From Bradyrhizobium sp. CSA112 (GTDB lineage Bacteria; Pseudomonadota; Alphaproteobacteria; Rhizobiales; Xanthobacteraceae), in the NCBI RefSeq assembly GCF_029051645.1, contig NZ_JAACFS010000005.1, forward strand, positions 62,001 through 126,000: a DNA stretch of 64,000 nt. The letters run 5' to 3'. The notes beneath the pieces were generated by a model. The model was not told the origin of the DNA and made no database searches. It was given only the letters and a program-made list of their open reading frames with translations. Positions within the stretch are counted from its first letter, which is position 1; the number at the start of each line of letters is the position of its first letter. Both the position numbers and the translations under genes were made by a program. This document shows positions 42,372 to 49,898 of the stretch, piece after piece.

Positions 42372-43223
42372 TCATTGCGGCAAGGACACCAGTAGCCAAG
42401 CGCCCGCGGCCACACATGCAATGCCGGCAGCACGCGCGATCCATCGTCCGACCGGCGTAAGTTTCTCCAAAAGGACAAGCAGTGCCAAAAGCGCAATCCA
42501 AAGCACGTTCATCATCCCGCCTACGAACAGAAGCGCCATCAAAGCCCAGCAGCAGCCGACACAATAGCCTCCGTGCCGAAGCCCCAGCAGCAGGCAGCCC
42601 CGCAGGTGGTTCTGAAAGCCGCCGTGGCGCATCAGGAACTGAAACGGCGACTGGCATTGGGCGAGACAGACGTTCTTGAGCGGAGTCCATTGATAGACTC
42701 CCGCCGCGATCAGTACGATTGCGCCGAGAAGATTGCTGGCGATCACCATCCGGGAATCCAGCAGGGCTGCCCGCTCGATTACCCATTGGAGAAAGGTGGC
42801 TGCCAGCGAAAAGCCGCTCCAGGCGAGGAGATAACCGGCCGCAAACCAGCCGGTCGCGGCGAACGGCTTGCCCTGCGCTTTCCACTGTCGACCCACCCGG
42901 GCGTACATCAGGATCATGGGCGCTGCCGAGGGCGCCATCATTCCGACCATCATCACCGCCCACATCAGGAACACATACGCGAACTCGACCGCTCGCCATG
43001 GCTCGTTGGCCGGCAACATGATTCCGATCCCGGCCGGGATCATGCGGAGCCCGGTCATGTCCATGCCGCCCATGTCCATGTCGTTGGCGAGCCAGAGCAC
43101 ATAGCTCCATGCCAGCGCGACAATGATGCCGATCGCGCCGCCGACGACCCAGCGATCGCGCCGAAGCACGGTTTCCAGGGTGCTGTCGGTCATTTGCGAT
43201 TGACGTTGCCGGCCTTGTCGCAA
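42372..43223 (-). CDS. DUF2182 predicted metal-binding membrane protein, second copy
   Basis: A 283-residue multi-pass membrane protein: RWVVGGAIGIIVALAWSYVL, WLANDMDMGGMDMTGLRMIP, MWAVMMVGMMAPSAAPMILM, KNVCLAQCQSPFQFLMRHGG and LRHGGYCVGCCWALMALLFV. The Met/His/Cys clusters are the DUF2182 hallmarks, likely for metal binding. It is homologous over its length to 23140-23922. It follows DUF1326 by 20 bp on the minus strand, so they form an operon. The last segment is a C-terminal helix. Confidence 0.88.
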   Translation of the reverse strand: MRQGRQRQSQMTDSTLETVLRRDRWVVGGAIGIIVALAWSYVLWLANDMDMGGMDMTGLRMIPAGIGIMLPANEPWRAVEFAYVFLMWAVMMVGMMAPSAAPMILMYARVGRQWKAQGKPFAATGWFAAGYLLAWSGFSLAATFLQWVIERAALLDSRMVIASNLLGAIVLIAAGVYQWTPLKNVCLAQCQSPFQFLMRHGGFQNHLRGCLLLGLRHGGYCVGCCWALMALLFVGGMMNVLWIALLALLVLLEKLTPVGRWIARAAGIACVAAGAWLLVSLPQ

Positions 43224-43243
43224 GGCCGGTATCAGGAGTTGCG

Positions 43244-43873
43244 TTAAGCCCGGTTCGACCAGCTGATCGGCGCATAGAGGCCGTTCTTGCCGGAATTATC
43301 CCAGCGCATGCCAAGATCGCTGAACGTATTGCCGGGGGCGCCGACTGCCAACGCCATCTTGTCGGGGCTAACCGGATGGCCGATGTTCGCCCACATTTCC
43401 CCGCTCGGATGCATTGTCGGCAACGGATCGACGGACATGTGCAGAATACCCGGGATTTCCGCGGACCGCGTCTTGCCGTCGATTTGGAATGTGATGGGGA
43501 CCTTGCGCACCCCCAGGTTCTTGCTGATCAGCGGAGTGAACGCGGCCATCGGACCACCGGCGGCGCCGGTGAAGATCGCAGCTAGAGCCTCGGTCTGCTC
43601 ATCGTTGGCGCGCTGATCGATATAGGCGGCCACCGACCAATCTCCGTCTGCCATGACCCCAGGTGCGTGGAGGATAACCAGGACATTGAGTCCATCGAGC
43701 ACGATATCGCCATAGCGGCCGCCTTCGATGTGGAAGATCAGCGGTACGTTACAGAAGCCCTCGGTCGGTCGCGAGGTCAGCGGGGGTGCTGCCGACACGA
43801 GGCAGGGACACGCGATGCTGCAACTGCAATTCTCGAAATAGTCACCAGAAAGGTGCCATGGGACGTCAGCCAT
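43244..43873 (-). CDS. DUF1326 protein, intact
   Basis: A 209-residue soluble protein: MADVPWHLSGDYFENCSCSI, ACPCLVSAAPPLTSRPTEGF, DIVLDGLNVLVILHAPGVMA, AYIDQRANDEQTEALAAIFT, VRKVPITFQIDGKTRSAEIP and SGKNGLYAPISWSNRA. The NCSCS and CPC cysteines may bind metal. No signal peptide, unlike the 22467 copy. It stands upstream of the DUF2182 gene with 20 bp between. This copy shows what the interrupted copy at 22.5 kb should look like. Confidence 0.88.
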   Translation of the reverse strand: MADVPWHLSGDYFENCSCSIACPCLVSAAPPLTSRPTEGFCNVPLIFHIEGGRYGDIVLDGLNVLVILHAPGVMADGDWSVAAYIDQRANDEQTEALAAIFTGAAGGPMAAFTPLISKNLGVRKVPITFQIDGKTRSAEIPGILHMSVDPLPTMHPSGEMWANIGHPVSPDKMALAVGAPGNTFSDLGMRWDNSGKNGLYAPISWSNRA

Positions 43874-43987
43874 CGCTCTCTCCCGCCAGACCGAACGCGA
43901 TAGATCGTTTTCAAATGAACTACGTGTAGTTGAAAATTACGCTGTGCGGGGAAGTACCGCAAGCCGATTCCGTGGTGAATGGGGCGG

Positions 43988-44449
43988 CTAGATCAGGCGC
44001 GGATCGAGAACGAAAGGGTCTACCGCGACGGTAGAGATGCGCGCCGCTGCTGGATGACGGTGGTTGATTAGGACGTTCAGGTCGGGAGATTGATCCAGCG
44101 GGACGATGGCAGAGGGAACGCGTAGGAGCGGCGTCAAGAGCGAGCCGTGCCATTGATCGCCTTGCTGTTGTGTCCAGCTTTCCTGTTGTCGCCAATCGGC
44201 GGGCAGGTCGGTGAGCCCACGGGTATCGACGCCAAGATCGTCCGGCACGTCATAGCGAACCATCATCAACTCGGGCAGGAGCATGGGATCCTCCACATGC
44301 ACGAGTTTTTCCAGGACGCATAGAGCCGGCGATGTGGCGCAGTAGGTGACAGGGTGCCCCACCGTATTCCAACGGCCGTCAAACAGCAGACCGTAGCCGC
44401 CATCGAATGCTCTCGCGTGCTGCGCACCTGACAAGCGCCAAAGCAGCAT
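43988..44449 (-). CDS. RES-domain toxin
   Basis: A 153-residue RES toxin: MLLWRLSGAQHARAFDGGYG, LLFDGRWNTVGHPVTYCATS, PALCVLEKLVHVEDPMLLPE. The family depletes NAD+ in the cell and is the toxin of the Xre-RES modules; conserved Arg (DGRWN), Tyr and Ser/Glu positions are visible. The C-terminus (ISTVAVDPFVLDPRL) is usual. The ATG at 44449 overlaps the antitoxin stop (TGATG), so it is translated with the antitoxin. The longer upstream frame is an extension within the antitoxin. Confidence 0.88.
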   Translation of the reverse strand: MLLWRLSGAQHARAFDGGYGLLFDGRWNTVGHPVTYCATSPALCVLEKLVHVEDPMLLPELMMVRYDVPDDLGVDTRGLTDLPADWRQQESWTQQQGDQWHGSLLTPLLRVPSAIVPLDQSPDLNVLINHRHPAAARISTVAVDPFVLDPRLI

Positions 44450-44880
44450 CAGGCGGCGGAACCCCAAGCGATTTTTCCGAGTATGGTCTCGATGACGCGC
44501 GCGCCAGCCTCGGTTTGCGCCACTGCCAATGGCATCTCGCCGTGCAGTTCTGCCAGTGGACGGCGAAGCCATACATTCGCCTTGTCGACATTTCCGAACG
44601 TTTCCTCGGCGACAGTCTGGACACGCAGCAGTCGAACGGCGCGATCGGATTCCTCAACCGTAAGAGGTTGCTTTTTGTCGGCGCGATGACGGCGCGTGCG
44701 CTGCGGTATAATAAACAGCTCTATTTCCCGGTCACTGAGACCTGCCTGCGCCAAGCCTCGAAGTGCCGCTAGCGGAAGCCGCTTTCGAACCACCAGAGCG
44801 AGGTCAGCCTGAGAGCGCACAACGCCGCCAAGTACCGGGCGGCCGCCGAGCTTTTTCGCCACTATTTCAATAACAGACAT
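44449..44880 (-). CDS. Xre/MbcA/ParS-type antitoxin of the RES module
   Basis: A 143-residue protein with DUF2384-like end: LTVEESDRAVRLLRVQTVAE, ETFGNVDKANVWLRRPLAEL, HGEMPLAVAQTEAGARVIET, ILGKIAWGSAA. The N-terminal part (LPLAALRGLAQAGLSDREIE) contains the helix-turn-helix-like region used for operator binding. It is the first gene of the pair and should repress its own promoter. Two identical-plan palindromes (GGCA-N3-TGCC) lie just upstream at 44900-44932, around a TTATAC -10-like box. Confidence 0.86.
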   Translation of the reverse strand: MSVIEIVAKKLGGRPVLGGVVRSQADLALVVRKRLPLAALRGLAQAGLSDREIELFIIPQRTRRHRADKKQPLTVEESDRAVRLLRVQTVAEETFGNVDKANVWLRRPLAELHGEMPLAVAQTEAGARVIETILGKIAWGSAA

Positions 44881-44899
44881 AAGTGCCCCTCAGGCGGTC

Positions 44900-44932
44900 G
44901 GCAATATGCCGTATAATTGGCGGCAGATTGCC
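44900..44932. promoter_or_regulatory. Paired palindromic operators of the Xre-RES promoter
   Basis: GGCAATATGCC (44900-44910) and GGCAGATTGCC (44922-44932) are both of the form GGCA-N3-TGCC. Their centres are 22 bp apart, two helical turns, on either side of the minus-strand TTATAC (-10-like). This is a typical autoregulatory layout, 20 bp before the antitoxin start. Confidence 0.6.
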
Positions 44933-44994
44933 AAATTGCAAGAGTGTGGGAGCAAAAGAATTTCGATCCAGAGGCGAGCGCGCCAGAAACCCGC

Positions 44995-45789
44995 TTACGG
45001 CTGCTTGTTCGGGGATCGAGGTGAGAGCGGTACTCGAAAGGTCCTCAATCGTGCGAGCTCGGGAAAGCTTTCCGCGGCGCTGGCGGAAACTAACCCGACG
45101 ACCGCGGCCGGAACTTCCTTGCCGACCAGCCGACTGATCGCAGTGGTTTGACCTTTGCTCAGTTGGACTTCGGGCGCGCCGGCCGCCCCCATCGCTGTCC
45201 TGACGCGGCTGATCGACTGTTCGGAATATCTATCGTCGATCGCAATTGTCTTACCGGCCAGTTCGGAGACCGACTTGACGTCAGGACCCGCCACCAGGAT
45301 GGCCACGAGGGCGTCCAGCGACGCATCCAACGAGGGGGGCGACATTCGTTCCGCGACTGCGGAGGCGGCCGCCACCTGCTGCTCTGTCGTTCGGGTCTGC
45401 GGAACGTCAGTCGTTGAATGCGGATCGGCGGCGCTTGCGCGAGCAGCTTCGGAAGCAACAGCATTGCCTGTTGTCTGCTGGTTCGTTTGCGGAGAAGGAC
45501 GCGGTATCGGAACAGCAGACGCGGCTTTCGCCGCGACCTTGATTGGCTTAGGTGTTCGACGGATGGCGTGGTCCGCGTGAGACCGGGGTGGACTGTCGCC
45601 GCGCCAGGCGACGGTGGATACCGGTTTCTTTGTGGCAGAATCGCTTTCATCCGGTTCAGGTTCAATCGGCACATGAACCGCGGTCAGGCAGGCCAATGGG
45701 TTCAGGCCAACGCACGATGGCTGTGTTGATTGTTGGCTACTGCAACCGACCAGGGTGGTAGCCAGCGCGCAAATAAGAAGCGTCCTCAA
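44995..45789 (-). CDS. Lipoprotein with substrate-binding-like C-terminal domain
   Basis: A 264-residue lipoprotein: MRTLLICALATTLVGCSSQQ has a lipobox (LVGC). A low-complexity, proline-rich linker follows (KAASAVPIPRPSPQTNQQTT). The C-terminal domain SLDALVAILVAGPDVKSVSE, LAGKTIAIDDRYSEQSISRV, TAMGAAGAPEVQLSKGQTTA resembles the lobe of periplasmic solute-binding proteins (TAXI/phosphonate type), which in ligand-free form may act as sensors. Start: AGGAGG is six bases before a TTG at 45789, which is decisive; the longer frame has none. A perfect CtrA-type box lies about 90 bp upstream. Confidence 0.75.
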   Translation of the reverse strand: MRTLLICALATTLVGCSSQQSTQPSCVGLNPLACLTAVHVPIEPEPDESDSATKKPVSTVAWRGDSPPRSHADHAIRRTPKPIKVAAKAASAVPIPRPSPQTNQQTTGNAVASEAARASAADPHSTTDVPQTRTTEQQVAAASAVAERMSPPSLDASLDALVAILVAGPDVKSVSELAGKTIAIDDRYSEQSISRVRTAMGAAGAPEVQLSKGQTTAISRLVGKEVPAAVVGLVSASAAESFPELARLRTFRVPLSPRSPNKQP

Positions 45790-45877
45790 TCGATCCTCCT
45801 GAAGAGGTTGAGTGCGGCCCGCAGTTCTTGCGGCGTGAAAGATCTTGCGCTGGAGCGTCAATCATTGATGCAAACTG

Positions 45878-45892
45878 TTAAACGCCCATTAA
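45878..45892. promoter_or_regulatory. CtrA-type box TTAA-N7-TTAA
   Basis: TTAAACGCCCATTAA between the lipoprotein (start 45789, minus) and the coiled-coil gene (start 46096, plus). Perfect consensus; it could serve either gene. Confidence 0.5.
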
Positions 45893-46095
45893 GCGTCGAC
45901 CATGCGCAGCCTGATGCGCCGGCATGGTTAATGCGTGGGCCGGTGCGGCTTCAAGTGAATGGAAGCGCCCAGGTCGCCCCACGGCGCATGTATTCACACG
46001 GCTGCCTTCTCGTTGCTTTCTTCGATGCAGGATTCCGCCACGAATCGGTCGCTATGTTCGCGCTGGGGGTGTTCATTGGGTCATGGAGATCGCCT

Positions 46096-46521
46096 ATGGC
46101 GAGCATCGAACGACTTCACAGAACTGCGCCGCTGGATTTAGCCAAGCTTGAAGAAGTTGTCGTAGGGAGCCTTCCTGCGACCAGGGCGGCCCCGTCGGGG
46201 CCGATGCCGGACTATGTCGAGCATGAAGAGGGCGTTACGCGCGTCGGCGCGCTCACTGCCGAGGCTGTGGTACGTGACTATGAAGCCGCTGCCAAGGAAA
46301 TCGAAGCCATGGGAGCCGAGCTGATCAACGCGGCGAAGAAATGCGAGGCAATGACCGCCGAAGTGCATAATGCCATTGCCTTCATGCGCGATACCGCAGC
46401 CTCGTATCGTGAGGAAGCCAAGAAGATCTTCAAGCGCATCGAAGAATGCTCGATCTTTACCGAGCAGGTTCGGAAGACCTGCGAGAGCGTCAAACTCAAG
46501 ATGATCGAAGGCAAAATATAG
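46096..46521 (+). CDS. Coiled-coil hypothetical protein
   Basis: A 141-residue protein: MASIERLHRTAPLDLAKLEE, then DYVEHEEGVTRVGALTAEAV, VRDYEAAAKEIEAMGAELIN, AAKKCEAMTAEVHNAIAFMR, and EEAKKIFKRIEECSIFTEQV. Long helices with heptads of Ala/Leu and charged residues. No membrane or catalytic motif. The family is common in Bradyrhizobium. Start: GGAGAT seven bases before ATG 46096; the long open frame before it is not coding in character. A hairpin follows at 46658. Confidence 0.75.
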   Translation: MASIERLHRTAPLDLAKLEEVVVGSLPATRAAPSGPMPDYVEHEEGVTRVGALTAEAVVRDYEAAAKEIEAMGAELINAAKKCEAMTAEVHNAIAFMRDTAASYREEAKKIFKRIEECSIFTEQVRKTCESVKLKMIEGKI

Positions 46522-46657
46522 CCGCCGCGAGAAATCCGGAACATTGATCAGGTTTGCCGTCCCGACGGTAGGCCATGTTTTTCGAATAGCGTGTGTGAAT
46601 TGCGGTACACGCTGGTGCCGCGAATCAGGTTAGTTTGCAGTTTCTCCCTAGACTCGC

Positions 46658-46677
46658 ACCCGCCGCAAATGGCGGGT
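46658..46677 (+). terminator. Rho-independent-like hairpin
   Basis: ACCCGCC-GCAAAT-GGCGGGT followed by CCTCTTTG. Perfect 7-bp GC stem with a weak T tail, 137 bp after the coiled-coil gene. Confidence 0.5.
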
Positions 46678-46774
46678 CCTCTTTGCGGTATCCGACGGTC
46701 AGAACAGCCTCACAGCGTGCTGCGGTGGCCGCAGTGGCTGATGAGGCAGGTCCGCACCCGTTTGTAACAGCTTA

Positions 46775-46806
46775 GTATACTTGGGTGATCGTATACTTGG
46801 GTGATC
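46775..46806. repeat. Tandem 16-mer repeat
   Basis: GTATACTTGGGTGATC occurs twice in a row without a gap. Possibly two regulator sites or a slippage event. Confidence 0.6.
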
Positions 46807-47048
46807 CGATACCCTCCGAGCGCACCGCAATGTTGCAGTTTGGGCCGAATACAATTCTGCGAGGTGTTCGCGTGTCCGCAATGACACGGCCCCGCGAATC
46901 CTTTGCTGCGGCCTGCGGGTTGATATCCCTACCGTCGCACCGTTCGCGTAAACTGGACGGGCCGGCCGGCTGTTGATTCCCGCCGGCTTCGCCGCCGTTC
47001 GGCGCTTCCAGGAAGTTCGACGCGACCAAGACCACCCGGAGCATCTTC

Positions 47049-47423
47049 ATGCTGTTTCTGAGCTATGCCTATCGATTCCTCTCCAACTTCGTGTTCCTGG
47101 CGCTGGTCTATTTTGCTCTGAATTTCCTCGAAAAATACCAGCACCGCGTGGTGGTCGCGGTTCTTGTGCTGGTCTATGCCGGCATGCACGCGGCGTCCGC
47201 GCTGCGGTCGTTTCATTTCTTCCAGCGTATTGAGCGGCTGGAGCTGGAGGCGCGTCGCCTGGTGGCGGCGCTGGGCGAGGGGCCGAGTTCGACGTCTACG
47301 CGCAAGCAGGTTATCTCCGACGTCAGCGCGCTCCGCCATGCCGGCGAGATAAAGGCCTATATCGACCTGCTGTTTCTCGCCATCGTCATCCTGCTCTGCA
47401 TCGCCAAGATCGTGACGAATTGA
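47049..47423 (+). CDS. Three-helix membrane protein
   Basis: A 124-residue protein: LSNFVFLALVYFALNFLEKY, RVVVAVLVLVYAGMHAASAL and a third helix DLLFLAIVILLCIAKIVTN at the end; between helices two and three a charged cytoplasmic part (RIERLELEARRLVAALGEGP). The family is not recognised; Bradyrhizobium core genomes contain it, so it is likely vertically inherited. Start MLFLSYAY at 47049. Confidence 0.8.
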   Translation: MLFLSYAYRFLSNFVFLALVYFALNFLEKYQHRVVVAVLVLVYAGMHAASALRSFHFFQRIERLELEARRLVAALGEGPSSTSTRKQVISDVSALRHAGEIKAYIDLLFLAIVILLCIAKIVTN

Positions 47424-47509
47424 GCCTTGTCCCGATTGCGGGCTCAGGAAATGCATCAAAACAAATGATTAGGCGGCGGTCCTGATCCATTCGATCAGAA
47501 CCGACAAGA

Positions 47510-48856
47510 TCAACGCTTCTTCAAGCCGGCGACCCGAACCGATCGCCCATTCCGCTTGGTTTGCACCGCCGGCTTGGGCGAGGTCCCTTCGGCGTGTTGC
47601 GGCGTCTGCGCGGCTTGTCCGGTAGTTGCCGGGGGCTGGGCCGCAGCCGCGCGGCCGTGACGGTGAGATTTGCCACCGAGCTTTGCGGAGGAGACTTCCG
47701 TTGAACGCGCCTGCGCAACCGTTGCCACCCGGCGTGCAGCCGAGGCTAGCGCGCTCGCAAACGTCGGTTCCGGAATTTTGAAAATGCTCGCCGCAGGCAC
47801 GGGCAGCGCGGCCAGCGTGCCGGCCGGCGGCAACATCGTTTGACTGGACCATAGCGTTACCGGCGGCAGGGGAATGCCTCGACCGCGCCGCGCGGCGCGT
47901 CCGCCGAGATCGGTCGTGTGCCAATCGAGATCGGACAAGGCCGGGACGGGAAGCGCCGCAGGGCCGGCAAAAGCGAATTTCGGAACCTTCGGCCAGCGCG
48001 ACGTCGCCACCATATCCGGCGCCGGATGCAACTGCCATTGCCGGGGCTCGGTCGGTGTCGCCGGCCGTTCCGGTGTCGCCGGCACCACATGGACGATACG
48101 ATAGCCGCGCGTCTTCAGTTCGTGCAGGATCCTTGGCAGCGCGATGACCGTGCGCGGCTGAATGTCATGCAGCAGCAGGATGCCTTTGCCCTTTCGCTCC
48201 AGCCGCTGCATCGCGAGCTCATAGACGCGATTGGCAGAGACGTCGCGCCAGTCGTCGGCCGGGAAATCGGCGCTCCAGAGCTGAAGCCCCTTGGAAGCGG
48301 CAAATTCCTCGATCCCGTCGTTGCGGCGCAGGCCGGGAATGCGCAGGAACGGCGCGGGCGCGGTGCCGTCGGCCAGCGCCGCGGTCACCGACGCGATGCC
48401 TTGTTCGATTTCCTGTTTGGAGCGGTCGAGTGGCAGGCGATCCATGCCGCCCGGATGGTTCTGGGTGTGGGTGGCTACCGTGTGGCCGGCGTCGCGCACC
48501 TTGCGCACGCCTTCGGGGTTGGCGTTGGCCTGGCTTCCGACCAGGAAGAAGGTCGCCTTGGCGCAATGGGCTGCGAGAATGTCGAGGATCTGGTTGCTGT
48601 ATTTCGGCAGCGGACCGTCGTCGAAGGTCAGCACCACCTCACGTTCCTGCAGCGGCAGCGTCTTGCCATATTGCATGGTGCCGATGACGGGATAGGCGCG
48701 CGGATCGACCACGATGGTGCGTGACGTGCCGATGGCGTCGGGATGACCCGGGCAATCCGCGGCAGGTGCAGCCTGCGCGGCGACAGAGGTGAGCAGGCCC
48801 ACACACAAGGCGGTCCAAGGACGCCGGCGAAGCTCCCCCAATACGCTAGCGATCAT
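47510..48856 (-). CDS. Polysaccharide deacetylase with long Ala/Pro-rich tail
   Basis: A 448-residue exported protein. Signal peptide (WTALCVGLLTSVAAQAAPA); the NodB-type deacetylase domain at about residues 70-260 has VVLTFDDGPLPKYSNQILDI (metal Asp pair), THTQNHP (metal His), LRIPGLR and ILLLHDIQPRTVIALPRILH. The substrate is probably N-acetylated peptidoglycan or exopolysaccharide. The C-terminal 150 residues are Pro/Ala-rich with a basic end (GRAAAAQPPATTGQ, KRNGRSVRVAGLKKR), possibly wall binding. A shorter relative follows at 49000 (same strand, upstream). Confidence 0.88.
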   Translation of the reverse strand: MIASVLGELRRRPWTALCVGLLTSVAAQAAPAADCPGHPDAIGTSRTIVVDPRAYPVIGTMQYGKTLPLQEREVVLTFDDGPLPKYSNQILDILAAHCAKATFFLVGSQANANPEGVRKVRDAGHTVATHTQNHPGGMDRLPLDRSKQEIEQGIASVTAALADGTAPAPFLRIPGLRRNDGIEEFAASKGLQLWSADFPADDWRDVSANRVYELAMQRLERKGKGILLLHDIQPRTVIALPRILHELKTRGYRIVHVVPATPERPATPTEPRQWQLHPAPDMVATSRWPKVPKFAFAGPAALPVPALSDLDWHTTDLGGRAARRGRGIPLPPVTLWSSQTMLPPAGTLAALPVPAASIFKIPEPTFASALASAARRVATVAQARSTEVSSAKLGGKSHRHGRAAAAQPPATTGQAAQTPQHAEGTSPKPAVQTKRNGRSVRVAGLKKR

Positions 48857-48999
48857 TGAACCCCGGCTTCATTCCAAGAGCACGCAACTACTTACATCTG
48901 GTGCCATGAATGCCGCCTTAATCGTCTGAATTCCAGACTTAATTTGGCTTCGGAGGCTGATCCGGGCGGAAGAACAGCGCCAACCAAAAAGATCGTGAC

Positions 49000-49794
49000 C
49001 TAATGTGCTTTGTCGGACACGGTTTTGGCAGCCGCCGGAACCAGATGGACCACGCGATAATGGTTGTCGCGGAGATAGCGCAGGAAGGCCGGCAGCATGG
49101 CAGCGGTCTGCGCTTTGGGGTCGTGCAGCAGGATGATGCCCTTCCGGGCGACTTGCAGCCGCTCGGTGAGCAGCTTCAACTGCTGCGCCGCCGTCATGGG
49201 AATCCAGTCGCCGGCCCAGAGATCGGCGCCGAACACTGCGATGCCGCGTTTTTGCAAAGCCTCCAGTGTTGCGTCCGTCATTTCAAAATGAGGGAAGCGA
49301 AAGAACGGTGTGGTCGGGCTCGTGCTGGCCGTCCCGTGAAGCGCCGTTTCGACCGCCGCGATGCCCTTGTCGATCTCGCCGATGGCCGCCTCCGGCTTCA
49401 TGTATTTGAGATTGTGGTGGGTCCATGTGTGGTGCGCAATGGTATGGCCCTGGGCCGCTATTTTTCGCACCAGTCCGGGATGTTCGGAGGCCGGCTTTCC
49501 GATCAGGAAGAAGGTGGCGCGCACGCATTCATGTGCCAGCGCCGCCAGTATCTTCTGGTCCGTCGGAGGCCATGGCCCGTCGTCGAAGGTCAGAACCACT
49601 TCGTGGTCTTCCAGTGGCAGCGTTTGAGGAAAGCTCTTGAGCCCCACGCGCGGGTAGGTAGCGGCGTCCACCGCGAGAACGCGTGAGGTGCCGAGCGCGT
49701 CCTTGCGGCTGCATTCGGCAGCCTCAGCCACCGTAACGAAGGTCATCCATGCCGCGACCGCCGAGCATAGCGCCGCACTGAAATTTCGGGTCAT
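49000..49794 (-). CDS. Polysaccharide deacetylase
   Basis: A 264-residue exported deacetylase: signal peptide (FSAALCSAVAAWMTFVTVAE); VVLTFDDGPWPPTDQKILAA; ATFFLIGKPASEHPGLVRKI; HTIAHHTWTHHNLKYMKPEA with the metal histidines; FRFPHFEMTDATLEALQKRG; and ILLHDPKAQTAAMLPAFLRY. It is homologous to 47510 over the catalytic domain but lacks the long tail. The two are codirectional, about 140 bp apart, so probably a duplicated pair. Confidence 0.88.
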   Translation of the reverse strand: MTRNFSAALCSAVAAWMTFVTVAEAAECSRKDALGTSRVLAVDAATYPRVGLKSFPQTLPLEDHEVVLTFDDGPWPPTDQKILAALAHECVRATFFLIGKPASEHPGLVRKIAAQGHTIAHHTWTHHNLKYMKPEAAIGEIDKGIAAVETALHGTASTSPTTPFFRFPHFEMTDATLEALQKRGIAVFGADLWAGDWIPMTAAQQLKLLTERLQVARKGIILLHDPKAQTAAMLPAFLRYLRDNHYRVVHLVPAAAKTVSDKAH

Positions 49795-49898
49795 TTTCGG
49801 TCGGGCATATTTGGCATTGCGCTGGGTGTTGCCGATTAGGTAAGCGTGCAGCGTAACTCAGACAAGTCCCTCAATCTGTCAAACCGGCGAGGCGTGGC

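Larger units (their letters stand above)
46522..47048. other. Intergenic stretch with terminator and short repeat
   Basis: Besides the hairpin at 46658 and the tandem 16-mer at 46775, nothing is recognised. No gene. Confidence 0.5.

Noticed and set aside
1..43900. All frameshifts being sequencing errors
   Set aside because: Not excluded for single cases, but breaks are confined to the repeat-rich half and include stops, deletions and an inversion, which base-calling errors would not give.
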